Positions 36,033 through 46,487 of a DNA stretch of 64,000 nt are shown here, piece by piece. The DNA lies in contig NZ_CP081942.1 of assembly GCF_020386635.1 (NCBI RefSeq), forward strand, positions 4,836,001-4,900,000. The letters run 5' to 3'. The position numbers were made by a program, and so were the translations under genes. Every line of letters starts with the position of its first letter. Position 1 is the stretch's first letter. The stretch comes from Pseudomonas sp. MM211. Its GTDB lineage: Bacteria > Pseudomonadota > Gammaproteobacteria > Pseudomonadales > Pseudomonadaceae. The notes beneath the pieces were generated by a model that was not told the DNA's origin, searched no databases, and saw only the letters and a list, made by a program, of their open reading frames with translations.

Positions 36033-36464
36033 TTAGCGAATGCGAGCGTTTACCTCAGTAGCGGAGAAGAAGTAAGCGATTTCGCGAGCAGCGGAAGCTT
36101 CCGAGTCGGAACCGTGAACAGCGTTCTCGTCGATGGAAACAGCGAAGTCAGCACGGATGGTGCCGGCAGCAGCTTCTTTCGGGTTGGTAGCGCCCATCAG
36201 CTCACGGTTCTTGGCGATGGCGTTTTCGCCTTCCAGAACCTGCACGATGACCGGACCGGAAGTCATGAATGCAACCAGATCCTTGAAGAAACCGCGCTCG
36301 CTGTGCTCGGCGTAGAAGCCAGCAGCTTCGCGCTCGGACAGTTGCAGTTGCTTGGAAGCAACGATACGCAGACCAGCTTCTTCGAAGCGAGTGGTGATCT
36401 GGCCGATAACGTTTTTAGCGACGGCATCAGGCTTGATGATGGAGAAAGTGCGTTGAACAGCCAT
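36033..36464 (-). CDS. ndk: Nucleoside diphosphate kinase
   Basis: A 143-residue enzyme transferring the gamma phosphate between nucleoside tri- and diphosphates. It begins with [14 protein letters not shown] and carries the active-site histidine in NAVHGSDS. It is preceded by a 140-base gap with a hairpin and a TATAAT element, so it probably has its own promoter within the isc-to-der block. Confidence 0.97.
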   Translation of the reverse strand: MAVQRTFSIIKPDAVAKNVIGQITTRFEEAGLRIVASKQLQLSEREAAGFYAEHSERGFFKDLVAFMTSGPVIVQVLEGENAIAKNRELMGATNPKEAAAGTIRADFAVSIDENAVHGSDSEASAAREIAYFFSATEVNARIR

Positions 36465-36502
36465 GTGAAACTCCAGAAACGGTGGATTAAAGCCAAAAAT
36501 TA

Positions 36503-36525
36503 AACCCGCGAATTATACGCGGGTT
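36503..36525 (-). terminator. Hairpin between iscX and ndk with an embedded TATAAT
   Basis: Arms AACCCGCG (36503-36510) and CGCGGGTT (36518-36525). On the minus strand the 3' arm is followed by TTAATTTTT, terminator-like. The loop contains TATAAT on the minus strand (36512-36517), a possible -10 for ndk; no good -35 at 17 bases was seen. The two readings compete. Confidence 0.5.
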
Positions 36526-36604
36526 CCAGTCAAAAGCATAAGAGCGGTGCCCGTACTGGCACTCACTCCTCACATCCGGGCCGGCAAAAAGCCGCCCTGA
36601 CGCG

Positions 36605-36805
36605 TTATTGCGATTCTTCGATCCACGCAGCCTGAATGGCTTCGAGTACCTTTTCGCCGCCACGTTGCGGGTCGTCGGAAAACTCCGGCAGCTCGACCAC
36701 CCAGCGATGCAACTGGACAAAATTCACGTAACGGGGATCGACCTCCGGCTTGCCGTCGGCGAGCTGGATAGCGATCTCGAGAACATCAACCCATTTCAGG
36801 CTCAT
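36605..36805 (-). CDS. iscX: Fe-S assembly protein IscX
   Basis: A 66-residue acidic protein of the ISC system that binds IscS and modulates cluster assembly. It has the typical SLKWVDVLEIAIQLADG start and the DPRYVNFVQLHRWVVELP core. It is the last gene of the isc operon, 15 bases after fdx. Confidence 0.95.
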   Translation of the reverse strand: MSLKWVDVLEIAIQLADGKPEVDPRYVNFVQLHRWVVELPEFSDDPQRGGEKVLEAIQAAWIEESQ

Positions 36806-36820
36806 ACGTGGGCTTCCTGA

Positions 36821-37162
36821 TCAGTGCGGCGCTTCGGCGGCGTGGTTGAGCGAGTACTTGGGGATTTCGACGGTGATGTCTTCTTCACCCACGATAGCCT
36901 GACAGGCGAGACGCGACTGAGCTTCCAAGCCCCAGGCCTTATCGAGGTAATCCTCTTCGAGCTCGTCGGCTTCGTTCAGCGAGTCGAAACCTTCACGCAC
37001 AACGCAGTGGCAGGTGGTACAGGCACACACGCCACCACAGGCGCTTTCCATCTCGATATGGTGCTCGTGGGCAAGCTCCAGAATGGAAGTACCAGGCTGA
37101 GCCTCCACCACCAGCCCTTCCGGACAGAATTTCTCGTGGGGCAGAAAAATTACCTGAGGCAT
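36821..37162 (-). CDS. fdx: ISC-type 2Fe-2S ferredoxin
   Basis: A 113-residue adrenodoxin-type ferredoxin supplying electrons for cluster assembly. The four cluster cysteines lie in ACGGVCACTTC and the later RLACQAI. It is placed between hscA and iscX, as usual in the isc operon. Confidence 0.96.
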   Translation of the reverse strand: MPQVIFLPHEKFCPEGLVVEAQPGTSILELAHEHHIEMESACGGVCACTTCHCVVREGFDSLNEADELEEDYLDKAWGLEAQSRLACQAIVGEEDITVEIPKYSLNHAAEAPH

Positions 37163-37165
37163 CAG

Positions 37166-39031
37166 TTATTCCTCGATCTCATTCAGGTTGCGCCCGGCCA
37201 GCGCGGCTTTCACCGTCAGATCCATGCGGCGGGCTGCAAAAGCATCGGTCACTTGCGACAGACGCTTGGTCTGCTGCTCGATGGCCACGCCATCGGTACC
37301 GGTCAACAAATCACGTAGTTCCTGCATTTGCAGGTCGATCACCATGCGCTCTTCGGCATCCAGCAGCCGCTCGCCATCGACCTGCAGGGCAGCCTCGACC
37401 GCCTCGACCAGACGCTGGGCGTCGACCTGCTGCTCGCGCAGCGCGCGGGCGGCCTTGTCGCCACCCGCATGCTGGAAGGAGTCCTTGAGCATGCGCGCCA
37501 CCTCACCATCGGTAAGGCCGTAGGACGGCTTGACCTGGATACTGGCTTCGACGCCCGACGCGAGCTCGCGGGCACTTACGCTGAGCAGACCATCGGCATC
37601 CACCTGGAAGGTCACGCGGATCTTCGCCGCGCCAGCCACCATTGGCGGAATACCGCGCAACTCGAAACGCGCCAGGGAGCGGCAATCGCTGATCAGCTCG
37701 CGCTCACCCTGCAGCACATGGATCATCATGGCGCTCTGGCCATCTTTGTAAGTAGTGAATTCCTGCGCACGAGCCACCGGAATCGTGGTGTTGCGCGGAA
37801 TCACCTTCTCCATCAGCCCACCCATGGTTTCCAGCCCCAGGGACAATGGGATGACGTCCAGCAGTAGCAATTCTTCGCCGTCTGCACGGCGATTGCCGGC
37901 AAGGGCATCGGCCTGGATTGCCGCACCAATGGCGACCACCTGATCCGGGTCGATATCGGTCAGCGGCTGACGGCCAAACAGCTCGCCGACCGCTTCACGC
38001 ACACGCGGTACACGAGTAGAACCACCGACCATGACCACGGCACCGACATCTTCGACTTCGACACCGGAATCACGTACGGCACGGCGGCAGGCTTTCAGAC
38101 TGCGCGCCACCATCGGTTCGACCAGCGCCTGAAAATCCGCGCGGGACAACACGCCACGCCACTGACCATGCACGACCTCGACGCTCTCGGCATCAGTCAG
38201 TGCTTCCTTGGCGGCACAGGCGGTCTGCAGCAGGCTGCGCTGGGCACCCGGCGCGATATCGGCGGACAAACCAGCCTGCTCGACGATCCAGCCAGCGATT
38301 GCATGGTCGAAATCGTCACCACCCAAAGCACTGTCGCCACCGGTAGCCAGCACCTCGAACACGCCACCGGTCAAACGCAGAATGGAGATATCGAAGGTGC
38401 CGCCGCCCAGGTCGTAGATCGCCACCACGCCTTCGGCGTTCTGGTCGAGACCATAGGCGACCGCGGCAGCGGTGGGCTCGTTGAGCAGACGCAGCACGCT
38501 CAGGCCAGCCAAACGCGCAGCATCCTTGGTGGCTTGGCGCTGGGAGTCGTCGAAATAGGCCGGCACGGTGATCACCGCCCCGACCAGTTCGCCACCCAGG
38601 GTCGCCTCTGCGCGCTGACGCAAAACACGGAGGATGTCGGCGGACACTTCCACAGGGCTTTTCAGCCCCTGCACGGTGTCGATGAAGGGCATGTGCGACT
38701 CGCCGGCGACGAAGCGGTAAGGCAGTTGCTCACCCAATTGTTTCACATCGGCAAGGCCACGGCCCATCAGGCGTTTGACCGACAGGATGCTGTTGAAGGG
38801 GTCGCTGGCGGCATCACGACGGGCCGTTTCACCGACCTCGACGCGATCGGCGTGATAACGCACGGCCGAGGGCAGAATCAAGCGCCCTTCACTGTCCGGC
38901 AGCGGCTCGCTGACGCCGCTGCGCACGGCAGCGACCAGGGAATTGGTGGTGCCCAGATCGATCCCTACAGCCAGACGACGCTGGTGTGGTTGTGGGCTCT
39001 GTCCGGGCTCAGCAATCTGCAATAAAGCCAT
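37166..39031 (-). CDS. hscA: Fe-S cluster chaperone HscA
   Basis: A 621-residue Hsp70-class chaperone that recognises the LPPVK motif of IscU and drives cluster transfer. The ATPase domain shows [12 protein letters not shown] and [12 protein letters not shown], followed by a substrate-binding domain with the helical lid. It lies between hscB and fdx. Confidence 0.96.
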   Translation of the reverse strand: MALLQIAEPGQSPQPHQRRLAVGIDLGTTNSLVAAVRSGVSEPLPDSEGRLILPSAVRYHADRVEVGETARRDAASDPFNSILSVKRLMGRGLADVKQLGEQLPYRFVAGESHMPFIDTVQGLKSPVEVSADILRVLRQRAEATLGGELVGAVITVPAYFDDSQRQATKDAARLAGLSVLRLLNEPTAAAVAYGLDQNAEGVVAIYDLGGGTFDISILRLTGGVFEVLATGGDSALGGDDFDHAIAGWIVEQAGLSADIAPGAQRSLLQTACAAKEALTDAESVEVVHGQWRGVLSRADFQALVEPMVARSLKACRRAVRDSGVEVEDVGAVVMVGGSTRVPRVREAVGELFGRQPLTDIDPDQVVAIGAAIQADALAGNRRADGEELLLLDVIPLSLGLETMGGLMEKVIPRNTTIPVARAQEFTTYKDGQSAMMIHVLQGERELISDCRSLARFELRGIPPMVAGAAKIRVTFQVDADGLLSVSARELASGVEASIQVKPSYGLTDGEVARMLKDSFQHAGGDKAARALREQQVDAQRLVEAVEAALQVDGERLLDAEERMVIDLQMQELRDLLTGTDGVAIEQQTKRLSQVTDAFAARRMDLTVKAALAGRNLNEIEE

Positions 39032-39085
39032 AGGTAGTCGGTGCTTATCTGGGTATCAGGCACGGCCACGGCAGCCGTACGTACA

Positions 39086-39613
39086 TTAATCGTCGAGGCG
39101 CTCTTCCAGCTGGCGCACCTCGTGGGAAAGCTTGTCGAGGAACTGCATGCGGCGCATCAGGCGTTCAGCCTCTTCTCGGCGCGCATTGTCCTCCCAAGCC
39201 TCGGCGAAGCTATCGTTGAGGTTTTGCTTGGCGATCTTCAAACGTCCCTTGAACGCAGCAACCCCCGCCAGATCAGCGTCGTCTTGCAACTCTTCGAGTT
39301 CTTCGCGCCACTGCATCTGCTGCATGAGGAAGTCAGCATCCTGCACAGTCACTTCCAACGGCAGCTCGGGACCACGCATCGCAAGCAGATAACGGGCCCG
39401 CCGCGAATCACTCTTGAGCGTGCTATAGGCCTCGTTAAGGCTTGCCGAACGCTCAAGCGCCAGACGCTGCTCACGCTCAGAAGCGTCAGCAAAGCGATCG
39501 GGATGCACGCTACGAGCAAGCTCGCGGTAGCGGGCCGCCAACTGATCAAGATCCAGACGAAAACTCGGCTGCAACTCGAACAGGGCGAAGTGACAGGGGC
39601 CAGAACTGCTCAT
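39086..39613 (-). CDS. hscB: Co-chaperone HscB
   Basis: A 175-residue J-domain protein that delivers IscU to HscA. The J-domain HPD motif is present ([10 protein letters not shown]), and the C-terminal three-helix domain is rich in Glu, Leu and Arg. The start coincides with the iscA stop at 39613. Confidence 0.95.
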   Translation of the reverse strand: MSSSGPCHFALFELQPSFRLDLDQLAARYRELARSVHPDRFADASEREQRLALERSASLNEAYSTLKSDSRRARYLLAMRGPELPLEVTVQDADFLMQQMQWREELEELQDDADLAGVAAFKGRLKIAKQNLNDSFAEAWEDNARREEAERLMRRMQFLDKLSHEVRQLEERLDD

Positions 39614-39936
39614 CAGATGTTAAAGCTTTCGCCGCAACCGCACTCGCCACGGACATTCGGGTTGCTGAACTTGAAGCCTTCGTTCAACCCTTCCTTGACG
39701 AAATCCAGCTCGGTACCGTCGAGGTAGACCAGGCTTTTGGGATCGATGATCACCTTGACGCCATGGCTCTCGAACACCTGATCTTCGCTGGCGGTCTCAT
39801 CGACGAACTCCAGTACGTAAGCCAAGCCGGAGCAGCCCGTGGTGCGAACACCCAGACGGATACCCTCACCCTTACCACGCCCGTCGAGCGAACGACGAAT
39901 ATGCTGGGCAGCGGCTGGAGTCATGCTGATGGTCAT
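39613..39936 (-). CDS. iscA: A-type Fe-S carrier IscA
   Basis: A 107-residue A-type carrier. Three conserved cysteines appear as GCSGL and, near the C-terminus, ECGCGESF. It lies between iscU and hscB in the standard isc order. Confidence 0.96.
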   Translation of the reverse strand: MTISMTPAAAQHIRRSLDGRGKGEGIRLGVRTTGCSGLAYVLEFVDETASEDQVFESHGVKVIIDPKSLVYLDGTELDFVKEGLNEGFKFSNPNVRGECGCGESFNI

Positions 39937-39948
39937 CGACGAACCTCC

Positions 39949-40335
39949 TTAGAGCAAACCTTTCTTCTGTTTGTAATCGCGTACGGCTGCCTTGATGGCG
40001 TCCTCAGCGAGTACCGAACAGTGAATCTTCACGGGTGGCAGTGCCAATTCTTCGGCAAGCTGGGTGTTCTTGATGGTCTCTGCCTCGTCCAGCGTCTTGC
40101 CCTTCATCCACTCAGTGGCCAGGGAACTGGAAGCGATGGCGGAGCCACAGCCGTAGGTCTTGAACTTGGCGTCCTCAATAACACCCTGCTCGTTGACCTT
40201 GATCTGCAGACGCATCACGTCGCCGCAGGCCGGCGCGCCGACCATGCCGGTGCCGACATCAGGATCTTCCGCGTTCATCTTGCCGACGTTGCGCGGGTTC
40301 TCGTAGTGGTCGATGACCTTTTCGCTGTAAGCCAT
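39949..40335 (-). CDS. iscU: Fe-S scaffold IscU
   Basis: A 128-residue scaffold on which clusters are built. The three ligand cysteines are in ACGDVMRL, TYGCGSAI and KIHCSV, and the HscA-binding motif LPPVK lies immediately before the last. Confidence 0.97.
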   Translation of the reverse strand: MAYSEKVIDHYENPRNVGKMNAEDPDVGTGMVGAPACGDVMRLQIKVNEQGVIEDAKFKTYGCGSAIASSSLATEWMKGKTLDEAETIKNTQLAEELALPPVKIHCSVLAEDAIKAAVRDYKQKKGLL

Positions 40336-40377
40336 GTTATGAATCCTCTTTCATCAGGCGCCGCTCACCGGCAGCTT

Positions 40378-41592
40378 TTAGTGTGCTGCCCATTCCACTT
40401 TGGAAATGTCGACACCTTCTTTGAACATATCCCAGAGCGGCGACAGTTCGCGCAGCTTGGTGACCGCCTCGCGTACTTTCTCCGCGGCGTAATCGACTTC
40501 TTCTTCGGTGGTGAAGCGACCGAAGGTGAAGCGAATCGAGCTGTGCGCCAGTTCGTCGTTGCGGCCAAGAGCGCGCAGCACGTAGGAAGGCTCCAGAGAG
40601 GCCGAGGTACAGGCCGAACCGGACGATACCGCCAGATCCTTGAGGGCCATGATCAACGACTCGCCTTCGACGTAGTTGAAGCTGAGGTTCAGGTTGTGCG
40701 GTACACGGGCAGTCATGCTGCCGTTGATGTACAGCTCTTCCAGACCATCAACGTGCTTGAAGAAACGATCACGCAGGGCCAGTACCTTGGCGTTCTCTGC
40801 GGCCATTTCTTCCTTGGCGATGCGGAAGGCTTCGCCCATGCCGACACACTGATGGGTCGCCAGGGTGCCGGAACGCATACCGCGCTCGTGGCCGCCACCG
40901 TGAGTCTGAGCCTCCAGACGGATACGCGGCTTGCGGCGTACGTACAGAGCGCCGACACCTTTCGGGCCATAGGTCTTGTGCGCCGAGAAAGACATCAGGT
41001 CGACTTTGAGATTCTGCAGATCGATCTCGACCTTGCCGGTCGACTGGGCGGCGTCGACGTGGAAGAACACGCCACGTGCACGCAGCATCTCGCCGATCGC
41101 AGCAATGTCATTGACGGTGCCGATTTCGTTGTTGACGTGCATGATCGACACCAGAATGGTGTCTTCACGCAGTGCTGCTGCGACCATATCAGGGGTGATC
41201 AGGCCATCTTCACGCGGCTCGATATAGGTAACTTCGAAGCCTTCACGCTCAAGCTGACGCATGGTGTCGAGCACCGCTTTGTGCTCGATCTTCGAGGTAA
41301 TCAGGTGCTTGCCTTTGCTGGCGTAGAAGCTGGCAACGCCCTTGATGGCGAGGTTGTCGGATTCGGTGGCACCGGACGTCCAGACGATTTCGCGGGGGTC
41401 GGCATTGACCAGCTCGGCGACTTGGCGGCGGGCATTTTCCACTGCTTCTTCGGCTTTCCAGCCGAATACGTGGGAACGCGAAGCCGGGTTGCCGAAGTTG
41501 CCTTCGTTGGTCAGGCATTCGATCATCTTTTGCGCAACGCGTGGGTCGACTGGCGTTGTCGCGGAATAGTCCATGTAGATCGGCAATTTCAT
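40378..41592 (-). CDS. iscS: Cysteine desulfurase IscS
   Basis: A 404-residue PLP enzyme that takes sulfur from cysteine for clusters and for tRNA thiolation. The PLP lysine is in [10 protein letters not shown] and the mobile-loop cysteine is in [14 protein letters not shown]. It is second in the operon after iscR. Confidence 0.97.
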   Translation of the reverse strand: MKLPIYMDYSATTPVDPRVAQKMIECLTNEGNFGNPASRSHVFGWKAEEAVENARRQVAELVNADPREIVWTSGATESDNLAIKGVASFYASKGKHLITSKIEHKAVLDTMRQLEREGFEVTYIEPREDGLITPDMVAAALREDTILVSIMHVNNEIGTVNDIAAIGEMLRARGVFFHVDAAQSTGKVEIDLQNLKVDLMSFSAHKTYGPKGVGALYVRRKPRIRLEAQTHGGGHERGMRSGTLATHQCVGMGEAFRIAKEEMAAENAKVLALRDRFFKHVDGLEELYINGSMTARVPHNLNLSFNYVEGESLIMALKDLAVSSGSACTSASLEPSYVLRALGRNDELAHSSIRFTFGRFTTEEEVDYAAEKVREAVTKLRELSPLWDMFKEGVDISKVEWAAH

Positions 41593-41635
41593 TCAGGTAT
41601 CTCCTAATCAGGTATCAGGCCGGCGCCTTGCGTGC

Positions 41636-42133
41636 TCAATCGACGGTGGACGCTTCAATCTTATCCAGAAGGTGTGCCCGGCCATTGCTATTGCAGCGAC
41701 GCTGATCCTGGCGCTGGGCGACTTCCTGCACCTCGCGGCGAGTGACCAGATCGGCCAAGCTGATGCCGCTGAGGAACTCGTGGATCTGCTGGCTCAGATC
41801 GCACCACAGGTGATGGGTCAGGCAGATGTCGCCAGAGTGACAACCACCCTGCCCTTGGCAACGGGTGGCGTCGACGGATTCGTTGACCGCGTCGATCACT
41901 TCAGCGACCTGGATACCCTGCATGTTGCGCGACAGTTGATAACCACCACCCGGGCCACGCACGCTGGAAACCAGACTCCCACGACGGAGCTTGGCGAACA
42001 GCTGCTCGAGGTAGGAGAGAGAAATACCCTGGCGCTCAGAGATATCGGCCAGGGATACCGGCCCATTTTGCGCATGCAGCGCCAAATCGAGCATGGCAGT
42101 CACGGCGTATCGGCCTTTGGTAGTCAGTCGCAT
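41636..42133 (-). CDS. iscR: Rrf2-family Fe-S regulator IscR
   Basis: A 165-residue regulator that senses Fe-S status through a 2Fe-2S cluster. The winged helix occupies about residues 1-80 ([14 protein letters not shown] at the start), and the ligands Cys92, Cys98, Cys104 and His107 are all present. A type-1-like binding site overlaps its own promoter (42166-42198), so the operon is autoregulated. Confidence 0.96.
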   Translation of the reverse strand: MRLTTKGRYAVTAMLDLALHAQNGPVSLADISERQGISLSYLEQLFAKLRRGSLVSSVRGPGGGYQLSRNMQGIQVAEVIDAVNESVDATRCQGQGGCHSGDICLTHHLWCDLSQQIHEFLSGISLADLVTRREVQEVAQRQDQRRCNSNGRAHLLDKIEASTVD

Positions 42134-42165
42134 GAAGGGTTACCAAGGAATCACAATGTGCCGCA

Positions 42166-42198
42166 ATTATCCTATTCCCGAGTATTTAAGTCAACTAT
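42166..42198 (-). promoter_or_regulatory. isc promoter with overlapping IscR type-1-like site
   Basis: On the minus strand TTGACT (plus 42189-42194), 17 bases, then GATAAT (plus 42166-42171). The surrounding ATAGTTGACT...ACTCGGGAAT (42174-42198) fits the type 1 IscR pattern well in the left half and moderately in the right. The start codon lies 33 bases beyond the -10. Confidence 0.75.
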
Positions 42199-42281
42199 AA
42201 GACCAACCAAAACACTCAGGTTTAAACGCCTTGCAAGCCGCAAGCGGCGGCGGATCATAGCAAAGCTAGGCCTGCCACGCA

Positions 42282-43061
42282 TTAGGCGGCGGGCTTGTCA
42301 CCCTGCCCCTTGCACACTCCATCGAAGTCCTCGGCGCGCAACTCAGGCAAGTCTTTGGCCCGGTAATCACTACCCAGCGCACCAAGCGCCTCACACATGC
42401 CTTCCAGACGATTGTCGACCGCATGCAGGTGGTCGAGCAGCTGCGCGATTGCCCGCGCCACCGGATCCGGCATGTCCTGACTGACGCCGTAGGCATCGAA
42501 ACCCAGCTTGTCCGCAATGGCCTGGCGCTGCGCCTCGAGCCCCGCATCATCCTTGACGATGATCTTGGCCGGAATACCGACCGCCGTTGCCCCAGCCGGC
42601 ACCGCCTTGGTGACTACCGCGTTGGAACCGATTTTGGCACCAGCACCGACCGTGAACGGCCCCAGCACCTTGGCACCAGCCCCAACCACCACGCCATCCT
42701 CGAGAGTCGGGTGACGCTTGCCCTTGTTCCAGCTGGTGCCGCCCAGGGTGACACCTTGATAGAGCGTCACGTCATCGCCGATCTCGGCGGTTTCACCGAT
42801 GACGATACCCATACCATGATCGATGAAAAAACGCCGACCAATCACAGCACCCGGGTGAATCTCGATGCCGGTCAACCAGCGACTGAAGTTCGACACGCTG
42901 CGCGCTAGCCACTTCCAGCCTGACACCCAAAGCCCATGGGCCGCTCGATGCAGCCAAACCGCATGCAATCCGGGGTAGCAGGTGACCACTTCGAACGCAT
43001 TGCGCGCCGCAGGATCACGATGAAAAACACCCTGGATATCTTCCCGCATGCGCTCAAACAT
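42282..43061 (-). CDS. cysE: Serine O-acetyltransferase
   Basis: A 259-residue enzyme making O-acetylserine for cysteine synthesis. It has an N-terminal helical domain and a left-handed beta-helix of hexapeptide repeats ([17 protein letters not shown], with HPTLEDG before it). Placing cysteine supply next to the isc operon is common in this genus. Its start overlaps the trmJ stop by eight bases. Confidence 0.95.
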   Translation of the reverse strand: MFERMREDIQGVFHRDPAARNAFEVVTCYPGLHAVWLHRAAHGLWVSGWKWLARSVSNFSRWLTGIEIHPGAVIGRRFFIDHGMGIVIGETAEIGDDVTLYQGVTLGGTSWNKGKRHPTLEDGVVVGAGAKVLGPFTVGAGAKIGSNAVVTKAVPAGATAVGIPAKIIVKDDAGLEAQRQAIADKLGFDAYGVSQDMPDPVARAIAQLLDHLHAVDNRLEGMCEALGALGSDYRAKDLPELRAEDFDGVCKGQGDKPAA

Positions 43062-43848
43062 CAGTCTTCCCCCGCTTATGGTGCTCGCCGCGCGCCGCCT
43101 TGAGCGTTTCGGTCAACACGCCACGCAAGATGTTCATTTCCAACTTGGTGACACCACTGCGACCGTAAAGACGACGCAGACGACTCATCAAATGACGCGG
43201 ATTGACCGGATCGAGAAAACCGATCTCCACCAGCGATTTTTCGAGGTGCCCGTAGAAGGACTCCATCTCGTCAGCGGTCACCGGCTGCTCACCCTCGTCA
43301 GCATCGACCTCCTGGCGAGGCGCCACAAGGGACGCATTCTCCAGCGCCAGAGCTGCCATGCGCGCTTCATACGTCAGCACCTGCACGGCAGCCGCCAAGT
43401 TCAGCGAGCTGAATGTCGGATCGGATGGAATGTGCACGTGAAAGTGACAGCGCTGCAGCTCCTCATTGGTGAGACCGGCGTGCTCGCGACCAAACACCAG
43501 CGCCACCTCACCACCGGCAACAGCCTTATCCACAGCCGCCACCCCGCAATCGCGCGGATCAATAAGCGGCCAAGGAATACGCCGCTCACGGGCACTGGTG
43601 CCAAACACCAGACTGCATCCGACCAACGCATCTTCGAGGCAACTGACCACTTGAGCAGAATCGAGGACGTCGTTAGCACCCGAAGCACGCGCCACCGCCT
43701 CCTCGCTCGGGAACTGGCGCGGCTCGACCAGCACCAGCCGCGAGAATCCCATGTTTTTCATGGCACGAGCCGCCCCACCGATATTGCCGGGATGACTGGT
43801 ATTGACCAGTACCACTCGAATGTTCTGCAGCAAGGGAGACGCCCGCAT
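43054..43848 (-). CDS. trmJ: tRNA methyltransferase TrmJ
   Basis: A 264-residue SpoU-type (SPOUT) enzyme that 2'-O-methylates position 32 of several tRNAs. It shows [22 protein letters not shown] at the start and the knot motif with [14 protein letters not shown] and [17 protein letters not shown]. The ATG at 43848 is chosen because the fold begins a few residues later; in-frame codons up to 43914 add no domain. It is divergent from suhB. Confidence 0.93.
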   Translation of the reverse strand: MRASPLLQNIRVVLVNTSHPGNIGGAARAMKNMGFSRLVLVEPRQFPSEEAVARASGANDVLDSAQVVSCLEDALVGCSLVFGTSARERRIPWPLIDPRDCGVAAVDKAVAGGEVALVFGREHAGLTNEELQRCHFHVHIPSDPTFSSLNLAAAVQVLTYEARMAALALENASLVAPRQEVDADEGEQPVTADEMESFYGHLEKSLVEIGFLDPVNPRHLMSRLRRLYGRSGVTKLEMNILRGVLTETLKAARGEHHKRGKTDV

Positions 43849-43914
43849 CGGATAAATAAGGCGACAAATCTTACAGAAGCCCCCAGCTTTATGCCACGCA
43901 AGCACGGACGGCAC

Positions 43915-43942
43915 TTCAAGCGAGACGCTTTTCTGCTAGAAT
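43915..43942 (+). promoter_or_regulatory. Possible suhB promoter
   Basis: TAGAAT at 43937-43942 is a good -10, with a weak -35 TTCAAG at 43915-43920 and 16 bases between. It sits 34 bases before the suhB start. Confidence 0.4.
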
Positions 43943-43975
43943 GGCCGGCTTTATTACGACCCCAGGTGAACTTCC

Positions 43976-44791
43976 ATGCAGCCCATGCTGAATATCGCGC
44001 TGCGCGCAGCCCGTAGCGCCGGTGAAATGATCTTCCGCTCCATCGAACGCCTGGACGTCATCTCCGTAGATGAAAAGGACGCCAAGGACTACGTCACCGA
44101 GATCGACAGGTCAGCCGAGCTGATGATTATCCAGGCTTTGCGCAAGGCCTACCCGACTCACAGCTTCCTTGGCGAAGAAGGCGGCCTCTTGGAAGGCAGC
44201 GGTGAAGGCACCGATTACCAGTGGATCATCGACCCACTGGATGGCACCACCAACTTCATTCGCGGCGTACCGCACTTCGCTGTAAGCCTGGCCTGCAAAT
44301 ACCGCGGCCGCCTGGAGCATGCGGTGATCATCGACCCGGTACGCCAGGAAGAATTCACCGCCAGCCGCGGCCGTGGCGCAGCCCTGAACGGCCGTCGCCT
44401 GCGCGTCAGCAACCGCAAGAGCCTGGACGGCGCCCTGCTGGGCACCGGCTTCCCGTTCCGCGACAGCCAGCTGGACAACCTGGAAAACTACCTAGGCATG
44501 TTCCGCAGCCTGGTCGGCCAGACCGCAGGCGTACGCCGTGCCGGTGCCGCCAGCCTGGATCTGGCTTACGTGGCGGCTGGCCGTTATGACGCGTTCTGGG
44601 AATTCGGCCTGTCCGAGTGGGACATGGCAGCTGGCGCCCTGCTGATTCAGGAAGCAGGCGGCCTGGTCAGCGACTTCAGCGGCGGTCATGAATTCCTCGA
44701 GAAGGGCCAGATCGTTGCCGGCAACACCAAGTGCTTCAAGGCCGTACTGACCGCGATCCAGCCGCACCTCTCGGCGGCGCTCAAGCGCTAA
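43976..44791 (+). CDS. suhB: Inositol monophosphatase family protein SuhB
   Basis: A 271-residue Mg-dependent phosphatase, also a ribosome-associated antitermination factor in enterobacteria. The metal-binding motif DPLDGTTNF and the second motif SEWDMAAGALLIQEAGG are intact. An intrinsic terminator follows. It stands alone between divergent trmJ and the convergent glycine-zipper gene. Confidence 0.95.
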   Translation: MQPMLNIALRAARSAGEMIFRSIERLDVISVDEKDAKDYVTEIDRSAELMIIQALRKAYPTHSFLGEEGGLLEGSGEGTDYQWIIDPLDGTTNFIRGVPHFAVSLACKYRGRLEHAVIIDPVRQEEFTASRGRGAALNGRRLRVSNRKSLDGALLGTGFPFRDSQLDNLENYLGMFRSLVGQTAGVRRAGAASLDLAYVAAGRYDAFWEFGLSEWDMAAGALLIQEAGGLVSDFSGGHEFLEKGQIVAGNTKCFKAVLTAIQPHLSAALKR

Positions 44792-44804
44792 TCGCTGCTC
44801 CTTT

Positions 44805-44830
44805 AAAAACCGGCCTAGCGCCGGTTTTTT
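44805..44830 (+). terminator. suhB terminator
   Basis: AAAACCGGC and GCCGGTTTT arms with a short loop and a T-run, starting 14 bases after the suhB stop. Confidence 0.9.
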
Positions 44831-44841
44831 ATTGCCCATGA

Positions 44842-44868
44842 AAAAGGCGCTCCTGAGAGCGCCTTTTC
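44842..44868 (-). terminator. Terminator of the glycine-zipper gene
   Basis: AAAAGGCGCT and AGCGCCTTTT arms around a short loop. On the minus strand it lies just after the stop at 44887 and ends in a T-rich tail. Confidence 0.8.
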
Positions 44869-44886
44869 TACAACCAACCGAACCGA

Positions 44887-45432
44887 TTACTCGTCCGATT
44901 CAGAGTCGGCCAACACCAGCTTGCCGTCGCGCACCGGGATCTTGCTGCCCGGCTCTTCATCCATGCGCACCTTGCCGATCTTGCCATCCAGATCGTATTT
45001 CACGTCATAGCCGACGATCTTATCGCTGGAGTCAGTGACGGTCTTGCAGCGCGTCTCGGTGGTGGTATAGGTATCGCGGCCCTGCATACCTTCCTGCACC
45101 TTGTTGCCTGCGTAGCCACCACCAACGGCACCTGCCACGGTAGCGATCTTCTTGCCATTACCACCGCCAACCTGATTGCCGAGCAGACCGCCGACCACGG
45201 CACCGATAGCGGTACCTGCGATCTGGTGCTGATCCTGAACCGGACGCTGACGGGTAACGGCCACGTCCTTGCATTCCTCACGCGGCGTCTTGATGGTTTC
45301 AGTCACCGGTTTGACTGCCAGAACCTCAGCGTACTTAGGCCCGCCGCCGACCAAGCTGTAGGTCGCAACAGCGCCACCTGCCGTGACACCGACAGCACCC
45401 AACACAGCACCAATCAACAATGACTTATTCAT
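44887..45432 (-). CDS. Glycine-zipper 2TM domain envelope protein
   Basis: A 181-residue protein with a signal/anchor helix (residues 5-28) and a glycine zipper (GTAIGAVVGGLLGNQVGGG then GAVGGGYAGNKVQ) typical of SlyB/Rcp-type envelope proteins. A C-terminal domain with a conserved cysteine pair region (ETRCKTVTD) follows. The role is unknown, probably envelope integrity. The ATG at 45432 starts at MNKSLLIG; an upstream in-frame codon at 45462 has no support. Confidence 0.85.
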   Translation of the reverse strand: MNKSLLIGAVLGAVGVTAGGAVATYSLVGGGPKYAEVLAVKPVTETIKTPREECKDVAVTRQRPVQDQHQIAGTAIGAVVGGLLGNQVGGGNGKKIATVAGAVGGGYAGNKVQEGMQGRDTYTTTETRCKTVTDSSDKIVGYDVKYDLDGKIGKVRMDEEPGSKIPVRDGKLVLADSESDE

Positions 45433-45496
45433 GCGAACCTCCTGATCACAACTGCAGCGCACTTGCGCTCTACTCCCTGCCTTGGAAACGCAAAAC

Positions 45497-45520
45497 GGGC
45501 GACAAGTTCCCTTGTCGCCC
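45497..45520 (-). terminator. secF terminator
   Basis: GGGCGACAAG and CTTGTCGCCC are perfect 10-bp arms. On the minus strand the 3' arm is followed by GTTTTG, about 37 bases after the secF stop. It ends the queA-tgt-yajC-secDF unit. Confidence 0.85.
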
Positions 45521-45557
45521 GCCTTTATCCACTGCGTTCGGAGCAGTGCGTCACATA

Positions 45558-46478
45558 TCAGGGACGCTCGTCGGCGCCCTCGGCAGTGGCCACCGGAGGA
45601 ATCAGATCCTCGGAGGACAGCTTCAGCCAGATCAGCACCGGAGCACTGATATAGATCGACGAATAGGTACCGACGAATACACCGATCAGCAGCGTCAGGG
45701 CGAAACCTGCGAGGCTGTCACCGCCGAACACCAGCAGCGCGACCAGCGCCATGGCCGTCGATGTCGACGTGGCGATGGTACGCAGCAGCGTCTGGGTCAC
45801 CGACACATCGATGTTCTCGACAATCTCAGCCTTGCGCAGCACCCGGAAGTTCTCGCGGATACGGTCGTAGATGATGATGGTGTCGTTCAGCGAGTAACCC
45901 AACATCGCCAGCACGGCCGCCATCACCGTCAGGTCGAACGGCACCTGGAAGAACGCCAGAATACCCAAGGTAACGATCACGTCATGGGCCAACGAGGCCA
46001 CGGCACCCAAACCGAACTTCCACTGAAAGCGGAAGGCCAAGTACAGCAGGATACCGCCGAGCGCCAGAAGCATGGCCAGGCCGCCCTGATCACGCAGCTC
46101 CTCACCCACCTGCGGGCCGACGAACTCAACGCGCTTGACCTCGAACGAGGTGTCGACGTCGATCTTGCGCAGCGCAGCAGCGACCTGGTTACCCAGATCG
46201 GCCGAATCGCCAGCCATGCGCACCAGCACATCAGTGGTGGAACCGAAGCTCTGCACCACGGCATCCGGGTAACCCGCCTGACCCAGCTCGCGCTTGATCA
46301 GCTCCAGGTCGGCCGGCTGCTCGTAGGTCAGCTCGATTAGCGTACCGCCGGTGAAATCGAGGCCAAAGTTGAGGCCATGCTTGAACAGGCTACCAAGACC
46401 AATAAGGCTGATGACCACGGTGATGGCGAACGCGATGTTGCGTATCGCCATGAACGGAATGCGGGATGGAAGTCTCAT
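45558..46478 (-). CDS. secF: Protein translocase subunit SecF
   Basis: A 306-residue inner-membrane protein that with SecD uses the proton gradient to aid late steps of Sec export. It has six membrane helices and the family motifs FGLDFTGGT near the start and YSLNDTIIIYDRIREN. It starts 9 bases after secD ends. Confidence 0.96.
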   Translation of the reverse strand: MRLPSRIPFMAIRNIAFAITVVISLIGLGSLFKHGLNFGLDFTGGTLIELTYEQPADLELIKRELGQAGYPDAVVQSFGSTTDVLVRMAGDSADLGNQVAAALRKIDVDTSFEVKRVEFVGPQVGEELRDQGGLAMLLALGGILLYLAFRFQWKFGLGAVASLAHDVIVTLGILAFFQVPFDLTVMAAVLAMLGYSLNDTIIIYDRIRENFRVLRKAEIVENIDVSVTQTLLRTIATSTSTAMALVALLVFGGDSLAGFALTLLIGVFVGTYSSIYISAPVLIWLKLSSEDLIPPVATAEGADERP

Positions 46479-46487
46479 AGCCTCACC

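Noticed and set aside
34785..36503. 572-codon open frame opposite pilF, rlmN and ndk
   Set aside because: It is an antisense shadow crossing gene boundaries of conserved core genes.
39442..41607. 721-codon open frame opposite iscA, iscU and iscS
   Set aside because: It runs antisense across three certain genes and shows no recognisable domain.
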